DNA from: Abelmoschus esculentus
Taxonomy: Eukaryota > Streptophyta > Magnoliopsida > Malvales > Malvaceae
Length of the DNA stretch: 64,000 nt
Assembly: GCA_035048815.1 (NCBI GenBank)
Contig: JAUCBN010000011.1
Coordinates: forward strand, 11,185,501 to 11,249,500
Direction of reading: 5' to 3'
The position numbers and the translations under genes are program-made. The notes below the pieces were generated by a model. It saw only the letters and a list, made by a program, of their open reading frames with translations, made no database searches and was not told the origin of the DNA. Of this stretch, positions 1 to 11,450 are shown in pieces. Numbering within the stretch: position 1 is the stretch's first letter; every line of letters begins with the position of its first letter.

Positions 1-1
1 T

Positions 2-2059
2 CCATTGCAACTGAAAATCCGGCCTGCGAATCAAGTCCCCTAAGCTCCCCTTCTCTAAGAATTCATAAATAAGAAAGACAGATACATCTGAATGGCAAAA
101 CCCCAGAATTCTTATAATATTCTTATGCCTCATCTTGGCTAATGTCTTGACTTCTGCCTTCAAAGCTTTAGAAGGTTGAGCCCCGAAATTCACAAGTTTC
201 TTTATGGCAACTTGTTCACCACTCGGTAAACTTATCGTATAAACCCTGCCGAAAGGACCACCATTTCCTAGAGCACTTTTCTCATCCATTGTCATCAAAT
301 CGTGCTCGGTGAGCCTAAGAGGGTAGAAGAAAATGGACCTCCAAACACCTGTTTGGGACTTTGCCTTGGAATATCTATGAAACACAAACACACCAGCAGC
401 AACAATCATAGTTGCAATGGCAAATGCTATAGATATGAGGGCATATGTCAAAGTTGTGAGACCAGAAGAGTCACGTTCTGAGTGTTCATCAGGGCAAGGA
501 TTTGGCAATTCGGGGCCGCAGAGTCCTGGATTTCCTTCCAAAAATGAAGCTGGGAGGCCTGATATTAAAGATGATGGGACCCTACCAGTGAGTTGGTTGA
601 AGGACACATTGAAGAGAGCTAGCTTCAAGTTCTGGAGCCCTGGTGCAATGGAACCACTGAGATGGTTATGAGACAGATCAAGGTAAGTTAGCACTGGTAG
701 CTCAGCAAGTGAAGGTGGGATTTCTCCAGTAAGACTGTTATCTGCTAAAGATAAGGAAACAAGTTTCCTACATTTCTTCAACTCTGGAATCTGGCCTGAC
801 AGGGTGTTATGAGAAAGATTTATTATACTCATAACAGGTGAATCACAAAAGTTTGGAGGTATTTCACCAGAGAAACCATTAAGAGAAGCAGAGAATCTGT
901 ATAAGCTCTTTACCAGGCCAAGGCCCTGAGGTATTTTACCAGTAAAGCTATTGTTGTCTATCTGAACTTGCTCCAACTGAGCAGCCATTGATATGGAATC
1001 TGGCAATTCCCCAGACAACCTATTGTTTTCAGCTCTCACCAGCATAAGTTTTGGTATGGACCATAATCCATTAGGGAAACCACCTGAAAATCCATTGTTT
1101 TGAAGTTGAAAAATCTCGAGAGTCAAACACTTGGAAATGGACTCAGGTATTGAACCATTGAAGAAATTTGTATGGAGACTGAGGAATTTAAGACGTTTTC
1201 CATCACAAATGGCACCAGGAAATGACCCCAAAAGCTTGTTTTCCGAGATGTCAAAGGACACCAACTTCTTTAGAGAAGAGCCTAGTGCTAGGGGAAGCTT
1301 ACCAGTCAGATTGTTCTGAGAAAGGTCCAGAGTGATCAGATTATATAAACCCACAAAAGATTCAGGGATTTCACCTAGAAAGCCAGATCTTTGCAAAAAG
1401 AGCTGCTCAAGCTTGTCAAGCTTCCCAATATCAGTAGGAATCTCACTCGCCAAGTAGGCATTTTGAGACAAATCAAGACGAGAAAGCTCACTAAAATTGC
1501 CAAAAACCAAAGGGACAGTACCTGAAAGCAAGTTGTTTCCCAAGTTGAGCACTTGAAGATGCACCAATGACCCAATAGTCTCAGGAATCTTCCCTTCAAC
1601 ATGATTTCTGCTCAAGTCAAGAACTTTCAAGGCATCAAATTGAGAAATCTGATCTGGTATAGTACCCCAGATGAGATTGTTACTAAGATTCAAAGTCTCC
1701 AAAGAACTACACTGAGACAAGTGCAGTGGAATAGGCTGATTAAAAAGGTTATCAGCAAGGTTAAGATGAGACAAATAGGGCAGTTCACATATGGAAGATG
1801 GTATTTCACCAGAAAGATTCAAGCTTTGCAGCTCAATGGAAGACACATAGAGAGAAGGAGTAGGAATGCAGGTAATACCAGTCCAGTTACAGTGATGAAC
1901 ACCCGAAGTATTTGACCAACTGGAAAGATACTGCTTAGGGTCATCAATGAAAGACTTGAAATTAAGAAGGACATCTGCTTCTTCAGTTGAAGCTAAGGAG
2001 AAGATGAAGAATGTGAAGCAGAGGGAGAGAAGAAAGAGAGATTTGCAGACAGTAGCCAT
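2..2059 (-). CDS. LRR receptor-like kinase, At5g06940-like, 3' end beyond window
   Basis: An uninterrupted reading frame of 686 codons runs from ATG at 2059 off the left edge. It opens with a hydrophobic signal peptide (about residues 1-25), then an LRR N-terminal cap ending HHCNWTGITC. About twenty plant LRRs of the LxxLxLxxNxLxGxIP type follow to about residue 520. A transmembrane segment (about 535-560) precedes a kinase N-lobe with the glycine loop GNGGPFGRVY (about 594-603), the lysine motif VAIKK (about 615) and FLEKGSLGDL. The order and the kinase sequence match the subfamily XI protein annotated in Arabidopsis as a probably inactive LRR receptor-like kinase, At5g06940. The HRD and DFG motifs that decide catalytic activity lie outside the window. 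No intron is needed in the visible part. The protein would sit in the plasma membrane with LRRs outside; its ligand is unknown. The start is supported by the signal peptide and the ccaATGGCT context. Confidence 0.93.
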   Translation of the reverse strand, partial: MATVCKSLFLLSLCFTFFIFSLASTEEADVLLNFKSFIDDPKQYLSSWSNTSGVHHCNWTGITCIPTPSLYVSSIELQSLNLSGEIPSSICELPYLSHLNLADNLFNQPIPLHLSQCSSLETLNLSNNLIWGTIPDQISQFDALKVLDLSRNHVEGKIPETIGSLVHLQVLNLGNNLLSGTVPLVFGNFSELSRLDLSQNAYLASEIPTDIGKLDKLEQLFLQRSGFLGEIPESFVGLYNLITLDLSQNNLTGKLPLALGSSLKKLVSFDISENKLLGSFPGAICDGKRLKFLSLHTNFFNGSIPESISKCLTLEIFQLQNNGFSGGFPNGLWSIPKLMLVRAENNRLSGELPDSISMAAQLEQVQIDNNSFTGKIPQGLGLVKSLYRFSASLNGFSGEIPPNFCDSPVMSIINLSHNTLSGQIPELKKCRKLVSLSLADNSLTGEIPPSLAELPVLTYLDLSHNHLSGSIAPGLQNLKLALFNVSFNQLTGRVPSSLISGLPASFLEGNPGLCGPELPNPCPDEHSERDSSGLTTLTYALISIAFAIATMIVAAGVFVFHRYSKAKSQTGVWRSIFFYPLRLTEHDLMTMDEKSALGNGGPFGRVYTISLPSGEQVAIKKLVNFGAQPSKALKAEVKTLAKMRHKNIIRILGFCHSDVSVFLIYEFLEKGSLGDLIRRPDFQLQW

Positions 2060-2170
2060 TGGAAGAGCTTGGGGTTGAGTTGTTTTCAGTGTTTCCTATA
2101 AAATCTATGAAGTGAGAGAGAAAACTGTATTTGCAAACAGATGCTGATAGGGCGGTGGATATATCTTTGC
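2060..2170 (-). promoter_or_regulatory. Putative core promoter and 5' leader of the LRR kinase gene
   Basis: Reading the minus strand, a TATATCC-type box lies at about 2158-2165. A CT-rich patch (ctctctcac) and an AC-rich leader (aacaactcaacccc) follow before the ATG at 2059. A TATA-like box about 100 bp upstream of the start codon with a pyrimidine patch is common in plant promoters. This is pattern-based only; no transcript start can be seen. Confidence 0.3.
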
Positions 2171-3593
2171 CAAAGTTGAAAATAACTCAAGGATTTTTTT
2201 TTTAAGACAACACTATATATTAAATTTTTTATAAATTTTATAAAAATTTATATAATATTTTTTAAATATTTTTTAATATCGTCGTTCACTAAAACTTCTC
2301 CATAACTCTCCATCTCAACTCTTGTGAATTCTTACACTGTTCTACTTTTAACCTTAAAGAGGCAAATGTGAGTTTCCTGTTGAAACTGTTTTTCCATTTC
2401 TTTTGTTATGTCTCTGCCACTGTATGTAATAAAAAAATTATATTTTTCCAACATACTCACGAGAATGGGTTGATTGCTGGGGATTGGTTAAGATGATATC
2501 ATTAATAATTAATAAAATTATTTTAATCAATATTAATTTAAATATTTAAAAAAAATATTTTTTTAATGAACCCAATAAACATAAAAGATCCTACCACACA
2601 TAGGATATTGTGCCATGTGTTGACCTAATTGACAACATGAAAGTAGAGCTAATTAAAAATACTAAAACTGACAGATTTGAGTGTAGGATAAAAGTTACTC
2701 TTATATATATATAAAAAGTTATTTTTCTTTATGTTATAGGTTGATTTTTTAAGAAATTAAAAAAATTATATAAAATGTATAATTTAAAATAATTTAAATA
2801 ATAAATTTATTTTTTAAAAATAATTTTTATTTTGTTTAAAAACAAAGATAAATATATTTTATAAAATTATTGAATTTTTAAAGTGATATTTTAATTAGAT
2901 AATTTTAAAATATAAATAAGATAATTTTATTGAGATAAAATGAGTATAAATTTAGTTAAAGATTTTATAAAAGTATCATTTCATTTGAAATATATGAGTT
3001 TTTCTAACATGGATTGACTTAAAATAGATTAAAATAGATATAATTAAAATTTTTATAAAAATTATAAAAATTTTGATATCGTTTTTTATATATATCAAAA
3101 TTTTTGTAATTTTGATACATACCAAAATTTTTACGTTTTCAAAAATATTAATTTTTTTTATAAAAAATTAATATATGTCAAAAAATTATTTATTAATAAT
3201 TTTCATATATATCAAAAATGAATATTAAAAATTTTATAATTTTCAGAACAAATTTGATTACTCCTTATTTTTATGGCATCTTACCTTAGAACTCCCGAAA
3301 TCAAAAACTTTTAAGATTTCTATAAAATATTAAAAAAATATGTTTTTATTTGACCTACGAACAAAAAGAAAACACCCTTTTTACAGCTTTATTTTCACTT
3401 TAGTAGTAGGTTATTGCTTTTCCGGTGAAGTTCGTAGTTGATAGGATTTGACCCTTCACACTCCTCACTTAACCAAATCCTACTTTTAATATTTAAATAT
3501 TTTTATTTTTAACTTAAAGATTAAATAAATTATTAAATTTTTAATCAAAATAACTATACACTTGAATTAGAAAAAAATAATTAGATCTTTGAA
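2171..3593. other. AT-rich intergenic DNA, no gene seen
   Basis: No coding frame of note. At about 3000-3250 there is a loose stack of TATATCAAAATTTT-like and reverse-complement motifs (ttttgatat, tatatcaaaa, gatacataccaaaa), likely the remains of a small AT-rich repeat. The rest is simple A/T-rich sequence. Confidence 0.6.
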
Positions 3594-4790
3594 TTTTGTT
3601 TAAATAATCAATTCAATCATTTTAGAACGTAATCTACGGGTGTAAACGAGCCAAGTCGAATTCGAGTAATGCTAAGATTGGCTTGGCTCGTTAAGATTTC
3701 GAATTGAGTTTGAGCTTGAGTAATTTTAAAAGAGCCTGGAAAATTTGAGCTCAGCTCGACTCGTTAAGAACTTGAGTCGAGTTCGAGCTTTTTTCGAGCC
3801 TAATTGAGCCAAGTATTGACCGATCTTTGATCGTGTTAGACTTGAGTAACTCTTATCTCTCATATCTTATTTAAAGCCTAATGGAGAAAAAACTTTGATA
3901 CACAAATTGTGTAAACTCAAACTTGTTAATTTTAGGTTTTAGTATGTTAATTTAGGGTTTAAGACTTATATTTTGCTTAAATAATCAGTTCAATCATTTT
4001 AGCACGTCATCTACGGGTATAAACGAGCCAAGTCGAAGTCGAGTTCGAGTAGTGTTAAGCTCGGCTTGGCTCGTTAAGATTTCAAATCGAGTTTGAACTT
4101 GGGTAATTTTAAACGAGATTGGAAAAAACTTTGATACACAAGTTGTGTTAACTCAAACTTGTTAATTTTAGGTTTTAGTATGTTAATTTAGGGTTTAAGA
4201 CTTATATTTTGTTTAAATAATCAATTCAATCATTTTAGCACATCATCTACGGGTGTAAATGAGCCAAGTCGAGTTCGAGTAGTGCTAAGCTCGTCTTGGC
4301 TCGTTAAGATTTCGAATCGAGTTTGAGCTTGGGTAATTTTAAACGAGCCTAGAAAATTTGAGCTCGGCTCGACTCGTTAAGAACTCGAGTCGAGTTCAAG
4401 CTTTTTTCGAGCCTAATTGAGCTAAGTATTGACCGATCTTTGATCGTGTTAGACTAGAGTAACTCTCATCTCTCATGTCTCATTTAAAGCCTAATGGAGA
4501 AAAAACTTTGAGACACAAGTTGTGTAAACTCAAACTTGTTAATTTTAGGTTTTAAGACATATTTAGGGTTTAGATTTTAGGGTTTTATGCTTAGAAATTT
4601 AGATTTTAAATTTTAAAAAAATATTATATTTATATTTTCGAGTAGCTCGTGAGCTTTTCGAGTCGAGTATCATGTAGCTCGGCTCGTTAAGAACTTGAGT
4701 CGGGTTCGAGTTCGAGTCCAATCGAATCGAGTTTTGACCGAATTGAACTCGAGTAGCTCGCGATCTGTCTGGTCTCATTTACAGCCCTAA
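3594..4790. repeat. Inverted-terminus GAGCTCG-rich element, tandemly triplicated
   Basis: Three tandem units begin with the same flank-plus-element sequence at 3594, 3971 and 4207. Each reads tttaaataatcaattcaatc, a short spacer, then cgggtgtaaacgagccaag and a run of CGAGTTCGAG / GAGCTCG motifs. Unit 2 is shorter (236 bp against 377) because an internal block is missing, with ggaaaa at the junction. The right end of the array (ctcatttacagccctaa at about 4765-4783) is the inverse of the left terminus (gggtgtaaacgag), and AACGT occurs outside both ends (about 3626-3630 and 4784-4788). This looks like a MITE-like insertion later duplicated together with its left flank. Confidence 0.6.
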
Positions 4791-5299
4791 CGTCAACATA
4801 CAAGTGTATCACCATGTTATTATTGTTAACTATCATGTCAATATTATAACGGTTAATGTTAGTCAAAGAATCAATTTGATCTAATTTAAAAACGAAAACA
4901 CCTAATTGGAGATATGTTTCGATAAGGAGTTGAATTGATTTTTTGGGGTCAAACTTAGGGACCGAAATACTCTTTTAACCTTTTAAAAAGAGGTATATGT
5001 CGAGTTTTAAAAAAAATGGCTCGGGAGTAGATTCAAATTTAAACTAAAAATTCTTTAACATAACCTGATATATTTGTATAGTTTTATTTAATTATTATAT
5101 AATATTTAATATTTTTAAAATTTATGTTCGAATTCTATTTTTATCATAATGAGTCAAATTAAAAATAAAACATAACAATTATAAGTCATATCGGGGTTAC
5201 GTTGAGATTGAAACAGTCAAAAATGGGTCCTATCCCACTTTATTACTATCTCTAATAATATGATATTGTTAATAGTATCGTACGGTGATGTAATAAAAA
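4791..5299. other. Intergenic DNA carrying a dispersed repeat module
   Basis: At about 4789-4890 lies a module (caagtgtatcaccatg, gtcaatattataacgg, ttaatgtt) that recurs in diverged form at about 6115-6220, split around the nested retrotransposon (about 7385-7438 and 28458-28500), and at about 54540-54650. No gene is visible in the remainder. Confidence 0.5.
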
Positions 5300-5810
5300 T
5301 AGTGGTGTTAAAAAACTCAGTAATCTTTTTTATTAATTATTAATCAAATCAAATTTTTTAATTATACTAAAAATTGGTTAATTTGATTGATTAACTGATT
5401 AATCAAAATTTATTATAAAATTTTGATTAAATTACTAAATTATTTTAAAATAATTTTTTAAGCCATTAAACTTTCAAAAGACATTCATTACACATTATAA
5501 ATTATTGAATAAATATTAAAAATTCTAATGATTATTTTTTAATATTTTAATAAATTTATATTATTTTTTATTACTTTTATAAAGTTTAATAATCATTTTA
5601 TAATATATAAACAAAAAATTAATGATCGTTTTATAATTTTTAAAAATTCAGTGATCAAAAATAATAAAATATATAATTTTTTAATTAATTTGATTAATTA
5701 ACCAGTTTTAAACCGAATTAATAGATAATTAAATTTTTTAGAAAAATAATAATTTTTATTCGATAAAACTTAAAATTAACTGATCGGTTAACTAAATTTT
5801 TTTTTTTTAA
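5300..5810. repeat. GGTTAAC/TTAATTAA-rich palindromic repeat
   Basis: The stretch is built from complementary short motifs: ttggttaatttgattgatta and taatcaaat on the left, and ttgattaattaacc, aaccgaattaat and gatcggttaacta on the right. The left and right halves are roughly inverse. No coding capacity. Probably a MITE-like element of the same style as the other palindrome-filled repeats in the window; boundaries are approximate. Confidence 0.4.
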
Positions 5811-6469
5811 ACGCAATATAGGAAAGTAATATTGTCACAAATATTTCACCGATAATGTAACAATCCTATGAGAGTTTTATTTTTTGTACGATTTTATCCA
5901 TCAAGTTTATAGCTTTTGTGGACTTAATCATTTAAGCCAAAAAAATATTAAATAAAAAATAGATCTCAAATTGGATCTATATTTTATTATATTTTATGAT
6001 TAAAGAGGTATTTTATCTTTGAATTTGACAAATTAATAATTAAGTTTATTATAAGAAAATGCAGCAATTAGATCTTCTAATTTTTAAATTAAAATGAATT
6101 ATTTTTTAATTGATGTTGATTGTTACAGTATTAATACGACAATTAACGTTATTGACATATCAATTTATTATACTGATATGATAATCTATTATGCAGACAT
6201 GACAGTACACGTTTGATGAAAATGTATAAATAAAAAAAAATTAAAAATATTTATAAATAATGAAAAAATTCTTCGACCGTAACTGCCTATACTAAGCTTA
6301 ATAATATTTTATGATATATTTTGTACACCAAATATTAATGAAAATTAATTTATAGTAGAAAAGTGAAACAAAATGTCTTATTGTTACTTTAATACAAGAT
6401 TATTTCCACTAAAAATTTGTTTGACAAATGATCATAGTTGGATTGAAGAAGTTGAAGACGTTGCCTATG
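5811..6469. other. AT-rich intergenic DNA, no gene seen
   Basis: No supported gene. It includes one diverged copy (about 6115-6220) of the dispersed module noted at 4789-4890. Confidence 0.5.
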
Positions 6470-7000
6470 TTAAGTAGGGTGTTTAAAAATATTTGGTTTA
6501 ATTGATCTAATCTAATTATCTATTAATCTGATTCAAAAATTTAGATATTTGATTCAATTTTTATTTTTGGATCGGATATCTGATCCAATTTTAAGATTTC
6601 TGGATTGGATACAGATCACAATATTTTAAGTTTTGAATAATCCGAAAATTTATATTTTTATTAATATTAATCTTGTTACATTTAACAATTTAGTGCTTGT
6701 TATATTCAAAAATTTTAAAAAATAAACTTTTTATTAATGTAAATCTTGTTGTATTTAGTAATTTATTGTTTATTATATTCAAAATTTCAAAATTTTCATA
6801 AATACAATATTCAAATTTAAAAAATTAGTTTAATCAAATTATATTTTCAGATAATTGGATATCTGAATATCCAATATCCGAAAATGCGGATATCTATTTT
6901 TTCAAATCGGATACAGATCACTATATCATTGATATGAAAACCCGAATATCCGAAAAAATCAGATCAGATCCGATATCCGACAATAAATACCCATAATGCT
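6470..7000. repeat. GGATATCC/CGGATATC-rich inverted-terminus repeat
   Basis: It starts near agtagggtgtttaaaaatat (6473) and ends near aatacccataatgcta (about 6985-7000), weakly inverse termini. The interior has repeated tggatatctgaatatcc, ccgaaaatgcggatatc, gatccgatatccgac and ggatacagatca. Non-coding and MITE-like. The terminal motif resembles that of the repeat at 34111-34944. Confidence 0.5.
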
Positions 7001-7433
7001 AAGCTTAATAATATTTTTTGGATTGACAAATTTTTAATCTTTTTCAAGAATTCTCGCTTTACTTATTTTTAAAATTATAGAAACTAATAGAATATTTACA
7101 TTAATTTCAATCAAATTTTTACATATTCTATTTATAAAAGTTTAACTTGAAAAATAAAATTATTTATATAATTTTATTTAATAACTAACTAACTATATTA
7201 AATTAAATTAAAATTTAAACAAATTATTTATCCAATTTTAATATTTTAAAATTTCAATAATTTCTTAAATTCTTATATTTAAATTAAATATTAAATAAAT
7301 TATCAATCATTCAATTAAAATGAATTATACCCCCGAGTACAACAACAATTGTACCTTAGAATTCAGATAAAACAAATTTCACCTACTATCACGTTATCAT
7401 CACACGTGTATTATCATATTAACATAGTAGATT
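7001..7433. other. AT-rich intergenic DNA up to the retrotransposon insertion site
   Basis: Mostly A/T runs. The final 50 bp (cacacgtgtattatcat onward) is the left half of the dispersed module, whose right half continues at 28458, so the retrotransposon landed inside a copy of this repeat. Confidence 0.55.
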
Positions 7434-7438
7434 GTTAT
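7434..7438. repeat. Target-site duplication GTTAT, left copy
   Basis: The five bases gttat directly precede the outer 5' LTR and recur directly after the outer 3' LTR at 28458-28462. A 5-bp duplication is standard for Ty3/gypsy integrases. Confidence 0.85.
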
Positions 7439-9630
7439 TGTAACGATCCGGATTCAGATCTAAGTGTCGAGTTAACTCGAGGGGTTTGGACTTCGGTTTT
7501 GGGTCCCGAGTTTGAGTATTGGGCCTTAGGGTTTTGGGCTTGCTCGGTTGTTGGGCTTTAGTGTCGTTGGGTTGAGAGTTGGGCCTTGGTTAGTGGGGGC
7601 ATTTTTGTAAATACAGAAGTTGTATGAGAGGGGTTTAAGGGGAGAGTTTGGCCTACAGAAGTGAGATCATCACTTTTTCTCTTTTTCCCCATCTCCTTCA
7701 TCTTGGTAGCAAGAAAAAAGGTAAGTAAAGGTTAGATTTTTAAGGTTTTTGCTTAGAATCTCGTTTACTTGTTAGAGAGAAAGTTGTATAACACTAAAGG
7801 ATCTATAAAATAAGGTAAAAGTGATTTGGTTTGGTGAAGAAGAGAGAGTGTATGGGGAATCTGGGAATGAAGTTTGGAAGGTTGTTTCTATGTTTTCCTT
7901 GATGTTTTTAAGAGTTAAAAACATCCTTTGTAGTGTTTAAGAGTTGGTTTAATCCCTTTCTTGTAGAAAAGGAAGTGGGAGCTTCATCACAAGGTTTGGG
8001 CAAAGGATAAAGCTTGGAGGTGTGAGTTCGGGTTTGGTTACTGTTTTTGCAATAGGTTGGTACTCCCAACTCGTTCTTTACATCACTCATATCATGGTAG
8101 TTGCATACATATAGATTTTTGATGCATGTGTGCTTGGTTTTGAGCTTGAAGACATTAATGGTGATTTTCGGATTTATGTGTTTGAAGACTGAAAAATGAT
8201 GTTAAAACACTCTAAACATTTATAATTTTGAGTAGGAACACATTAGAATCGTTTTGGATAACTTTGAGAAGAATATATAGAATTTCTAAGTGCAGACCTA
8301 CATTTCGTGTAGGGGGTATCGATATCGGTGGCCTGTGTATCGATACCCCTGAGAGAAAATTAGGCATGTTGAATAGGCGTATCGAACCGTGGTTCGATAC
8401 CAAACCCTTAAGTGACATCCGATAATACCCGTGGCTCGATAACAATATCGAATCGGATAATCCCCCTTTCGTTGACCTTGAAGTTGGTCAAAGGGTATCG
8501 GTACCAGCATCGATACTAGTGTTTCGATGTCCTCTTTGGGTGGGTATTGATACAGGGTGTTTCAATACCCCGCCTAAGGGTATCGATACCCCTGTGTAAT
8601 CTTGCCAATTTTAGTAGAGATTTGAGGTTCGTTGATTGTATTAATAGTCCTATTAATCTTAAAAGCTATGAAATGGGTTGTTAAACCAAAGTCAATATTT
8701 ATAACCCCGAAAGACTAAATTGAGATAATCTTAATATATCTTGTTGTGCTAAGATCCTAGGTGAATCGTTTGTGTGGTTTAAGTCTTTGTGTGATGAAAA
8801 TCCGGATATCCAAAAGTGTTACAACACGTCGAAGGCTATCCGATGTAATATTCCAGGTGATTATTGAAGACTTTTATTTCGAGTTTTGGGGGACCTCACT
8901 TGAAGATGTTCGATATAATATTCCGAGTATGAGATTGGTTGGGCGTCCTCTATCCATTTCCAAACGTTCGACATCCTCGTTCAAAGATGTCCAATGTAAC
9001 ATTCCGGGAATAAAATTTGAGGGCAAACTCAATCCTGAGTGTAGGATCCCGATGTTGTGTGGATGCAAGACTCACTCGTGTGTGTTGACTTTTTGTGACT
9101 TGTATATGTTGTGTGCGATAATATACCTCTCATTTATGCCATGTGATAGGCAAACATGCTAGACCATCATACCATGTACGATATTTATATGTGTTATTTT
9201 ACTACTTTTGATATGCATGATATTGGCCGAGTTCGACGTATCCACTGAGCTTTTATAGCTCAGAGTTTGAAATGTGTTTTCGTGCATAGGTTAGGTGAAG
9301 CTGGTTCTTGTGGAGCACCATCAAGGTTTGGATTTCAGCATCGACTTTGTTTTCAGAGTACAATTAGTAGATTTAGTAGACTAGTACTATGTTGAGCCTT
9401 ATATGTATTTGTAACTATGTTTATTTAATTTGAGTCGAATATTTTAAACGAGTTTATAATATTTGGAGCTTTGGTTACTTTAAACTATTTTGGGCTTTTG
9501 TTTTAATTAAATGAATTTTATGGATGGTATTTGGACTTGAGTTTGATTTCATTATTGAACTTTCAAAGGAAATTTTGAAATACAGGTTTTGGGTTGGAGG
9601 CCCAATGGACTCCCGATCGAGGGTGCTACA
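7439..9630 (+). repeat. Outer element 5' LTR (2192 bp)
   Basis: It begins tgtaacgatccgg and ends gagggtgctaca. It aligns along its whole length with 14044-14800 plus 27023-28457. A TATA-like ctataaaataagg lies at about 7803-7816 and may be the LTR promoter. At 8306-8595 there is a cluster of TATCGATA-type palindromes, and at about 8810-9010 a diverged tandem repeat with the core gatgttcgatataatattcc. Confidence 0.9.
8306..8595 (+). repeat. TATCGATA palindrome cluster in outer LTR
   Basis: Successive motifs are ggggtatcgatatcgg, gtatcgatacccc, gggtatcggtaccagc, atcgatactag, ggtattgataca, ttcaataccccgcc and gggtatcgataccccTG. Mutated members still pair roughly with their partners. The matching cluster in the 3' LTR is at 27139-27415. 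Confidence 0.75.
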
Positions 9631-9635
9631 TTTAG

Positions 9636-9645
9636 TGGTATCAGA
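9636..9645 (+). other. Outer element primer binding site (initiator tRNA-Met)
   Basis: tggtatcaga lies five bases after the 5' LTR end and is complementary to the 3' end of plant initiator tRNA-Met, the usual minus-strand primer of gypsy elements. Confidence 0.85.
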
Positions 9646-9809
9646 ACTTAGGTTTAGTCAGTTCTAGGAAGTCTCCATGGGAGTCTAGTGTGTTATATAG
9701 GTGTTAGACAAGTACTGGTCCACGAGTCGATATAGTACTTTTTAAAGCTAAAATTTCGATGGTGTAATCCTGTTTGTTGTTGTTGTTGTTTGTGCAGAAG
9801 TGGTTAAGT

Positions 9810-10880
9810 ATGTCGAGGCGTGTAAGGGATCATGAGAGCCGAGGTTCTCGAGGAGGAGACTCCGACTACGAGTATGATCCCGATGAGGAGGTGTCATCAG
9901 ATGATGCAGTTGGTCAATGGGCTAACTACTATGCTTAGTTGAACCGTACTCTATGCAGGATAGTGAAAGATATACAGAGGCCATCTTTTTACTCCTCGTG
10001 AGGCACCGATTGAGATGGTGTGGAGACAGAGAGCTGTAGACTTCTTTGGTACGAGATAGGATAAACCCGTACAGGAAGATCAGTGGCTGCTTGATACTAG
10101 GTGGATAATGCGACATATGAGATTGTGATCGAAAGATAAGCTATCGTGTGTGTTATCGCTTTTGAAGGGTAACGCGAGAGAGTGGTGGGAGACGGTTGAG
10201 CAAGGTTGGTATCCTCGTCGTCCCAAGTGGGAGGACTTCCTTGAGGAGTTTGAGAGTAAGTATGTGGGTGAGACTCACATCGATCCTTGAGGGAGCAGTT
10301 TACCCATCTTGTTCAAGGGAACCGTTCGGTCTTTGCTTATGAACAAGAGTTCCTTTAGTTGATCCGGTATGCCCCAGAACTTTTTGCTACCAAGAAGATG
10401 AGATGTAAAAGGTTCTTGAGAGGTCTGAGAAAGGAGATCTAAACTTATCTTACTGCTACCCCACCTATGGTATTTTTAGAGTTAGCTACTAGTGTTAAAT
10501 CCCTTGAGCAAGTTTAGGGTTTGACCCGTGGGCCATCTGTTGGTTAGGGAGTATCTGGTGTAGCCAGTCAGAGCTATACGGGTAACTCTCAGTCTCACTC
10601 TGATAGGAGTAGAAACCGTTGGAACCAAAACAAAGGAGTTTTGAATCAGGTTTCGGTGTCAAACCAGAGATCAGAGTCCATGAGACGTAGGAGGCAGTCT
10701 GTGCCTTCTTCTGTTGGGGGTCCAGAGAGTTTACAGAGGAGTGCCAGTGTTCAAACTTGTAGGCGTTGTGGCTGGACCCATCGAGGAGAGTATTGGGGCA
10801 ATGTCAGAGTTTGTTTTTAGTGTGGGTCTCCATACCATCTTGTGAGGGACTGCCCTGAGGTAGTGACGTATCCTCTAGGT
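9810..10880 (+). pseudogene. gag: Outer element gag, degraded
   Basis: The frame begins MSRRVRDHESRGSRGGDSDY at 9810, with an acidic serine-rich segment typical of plant gypsy Gag. A stop follows after about 43 codons, and further stops and frameshifts occur across the capsid region (AREWWETVEQ remnant near 10170). Near 10750-10855 a zinc-knuckle-like remnant survives as C.RCG followed by CGSPYHLVRDC, with one stop codon inside. Gag would coat the retrotransposon RNA; this copy cannot make a full product. Confidence 0.75.
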
Positions 10881-11282
10881 CAGGCTCAGAGGTCTGTGTT
10901 TCAGGCTCAGAGGGGTTGTGGCTTCTTGCGTGGCGGAGCTAGCCATGCATCAAGATGTACCTTACAGTCCATTTCTAGAGCACCAGCGAGACAATATACG
11001 GTGAGAGAACAAGAGGAATGTACAGCTACAGATGTGATCTCAGGTATGTTCAGTTTATTTTCAGTACCTATAGTTGTTCTTGTGGACTCGGGGTCTACCC
11101 ACTCGTATATCCGTAGTGGGATATCCCATCAGTGGGGGTTACTAGCGGAGGATCTAGAGGTAGGGGTCCGTGTGACAACCTCGTTGGGGTTGGATGTGTT
11201 GGTAGATAAAGTGCATCGGAGGTGCTCGAATGAGGTGCAAGGGTCTATCTTCTTGGCCGATCTTATGGTCTTTCTGTTCTAG
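10842..11282 (+). pseudogene. Outer element gag end and aspartic protease remnant
   Basis: An open stretch of 146 codons carries the tail of the zinc knuckle (RDCPEVVTYP) and then the retroviral-type aspartic protease core VVLVDSGSTHSYI (about residues 82-94), with the catalytic Asp-Ser-Gly kept. The frame stops at 11280-11282 where related proteins read on through LGMDWL; the next bases encode the equivalent SMDWLFEHDA region. The initial Met is internal and not a true start. It is part of the single Gag-Pol reading frame of this element class. Confidence 0.75.
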
Positions 11283-11450
11283 GAGTTCAATGCAATCCTT
11301 AGTATGGATTGGTTGTTCGAACACGATGCAAGTTTGGGGTGTAGATCTAAGAGCTTGAAGCTCCAATTGGCTGATGGCTCTAAGCTTGTGGTGAGAGGTG
11401 AGAGGAACCCATGCTTACCGAATGTGGTGTCAGCATTGTAAGCTCAGAGG

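Noticed and set aside
417..1915. Plus-strand frames across the receptor kinase gene
   Set aside because: They are antisense shadows of the long LRR kinase frame on the minus strand.
7908..9162. Small frames on both strands of the outer LTR as genes
   Set aside because: They lie wholly inside a defined LTR and have counterparts in the other LTR; no protein features.
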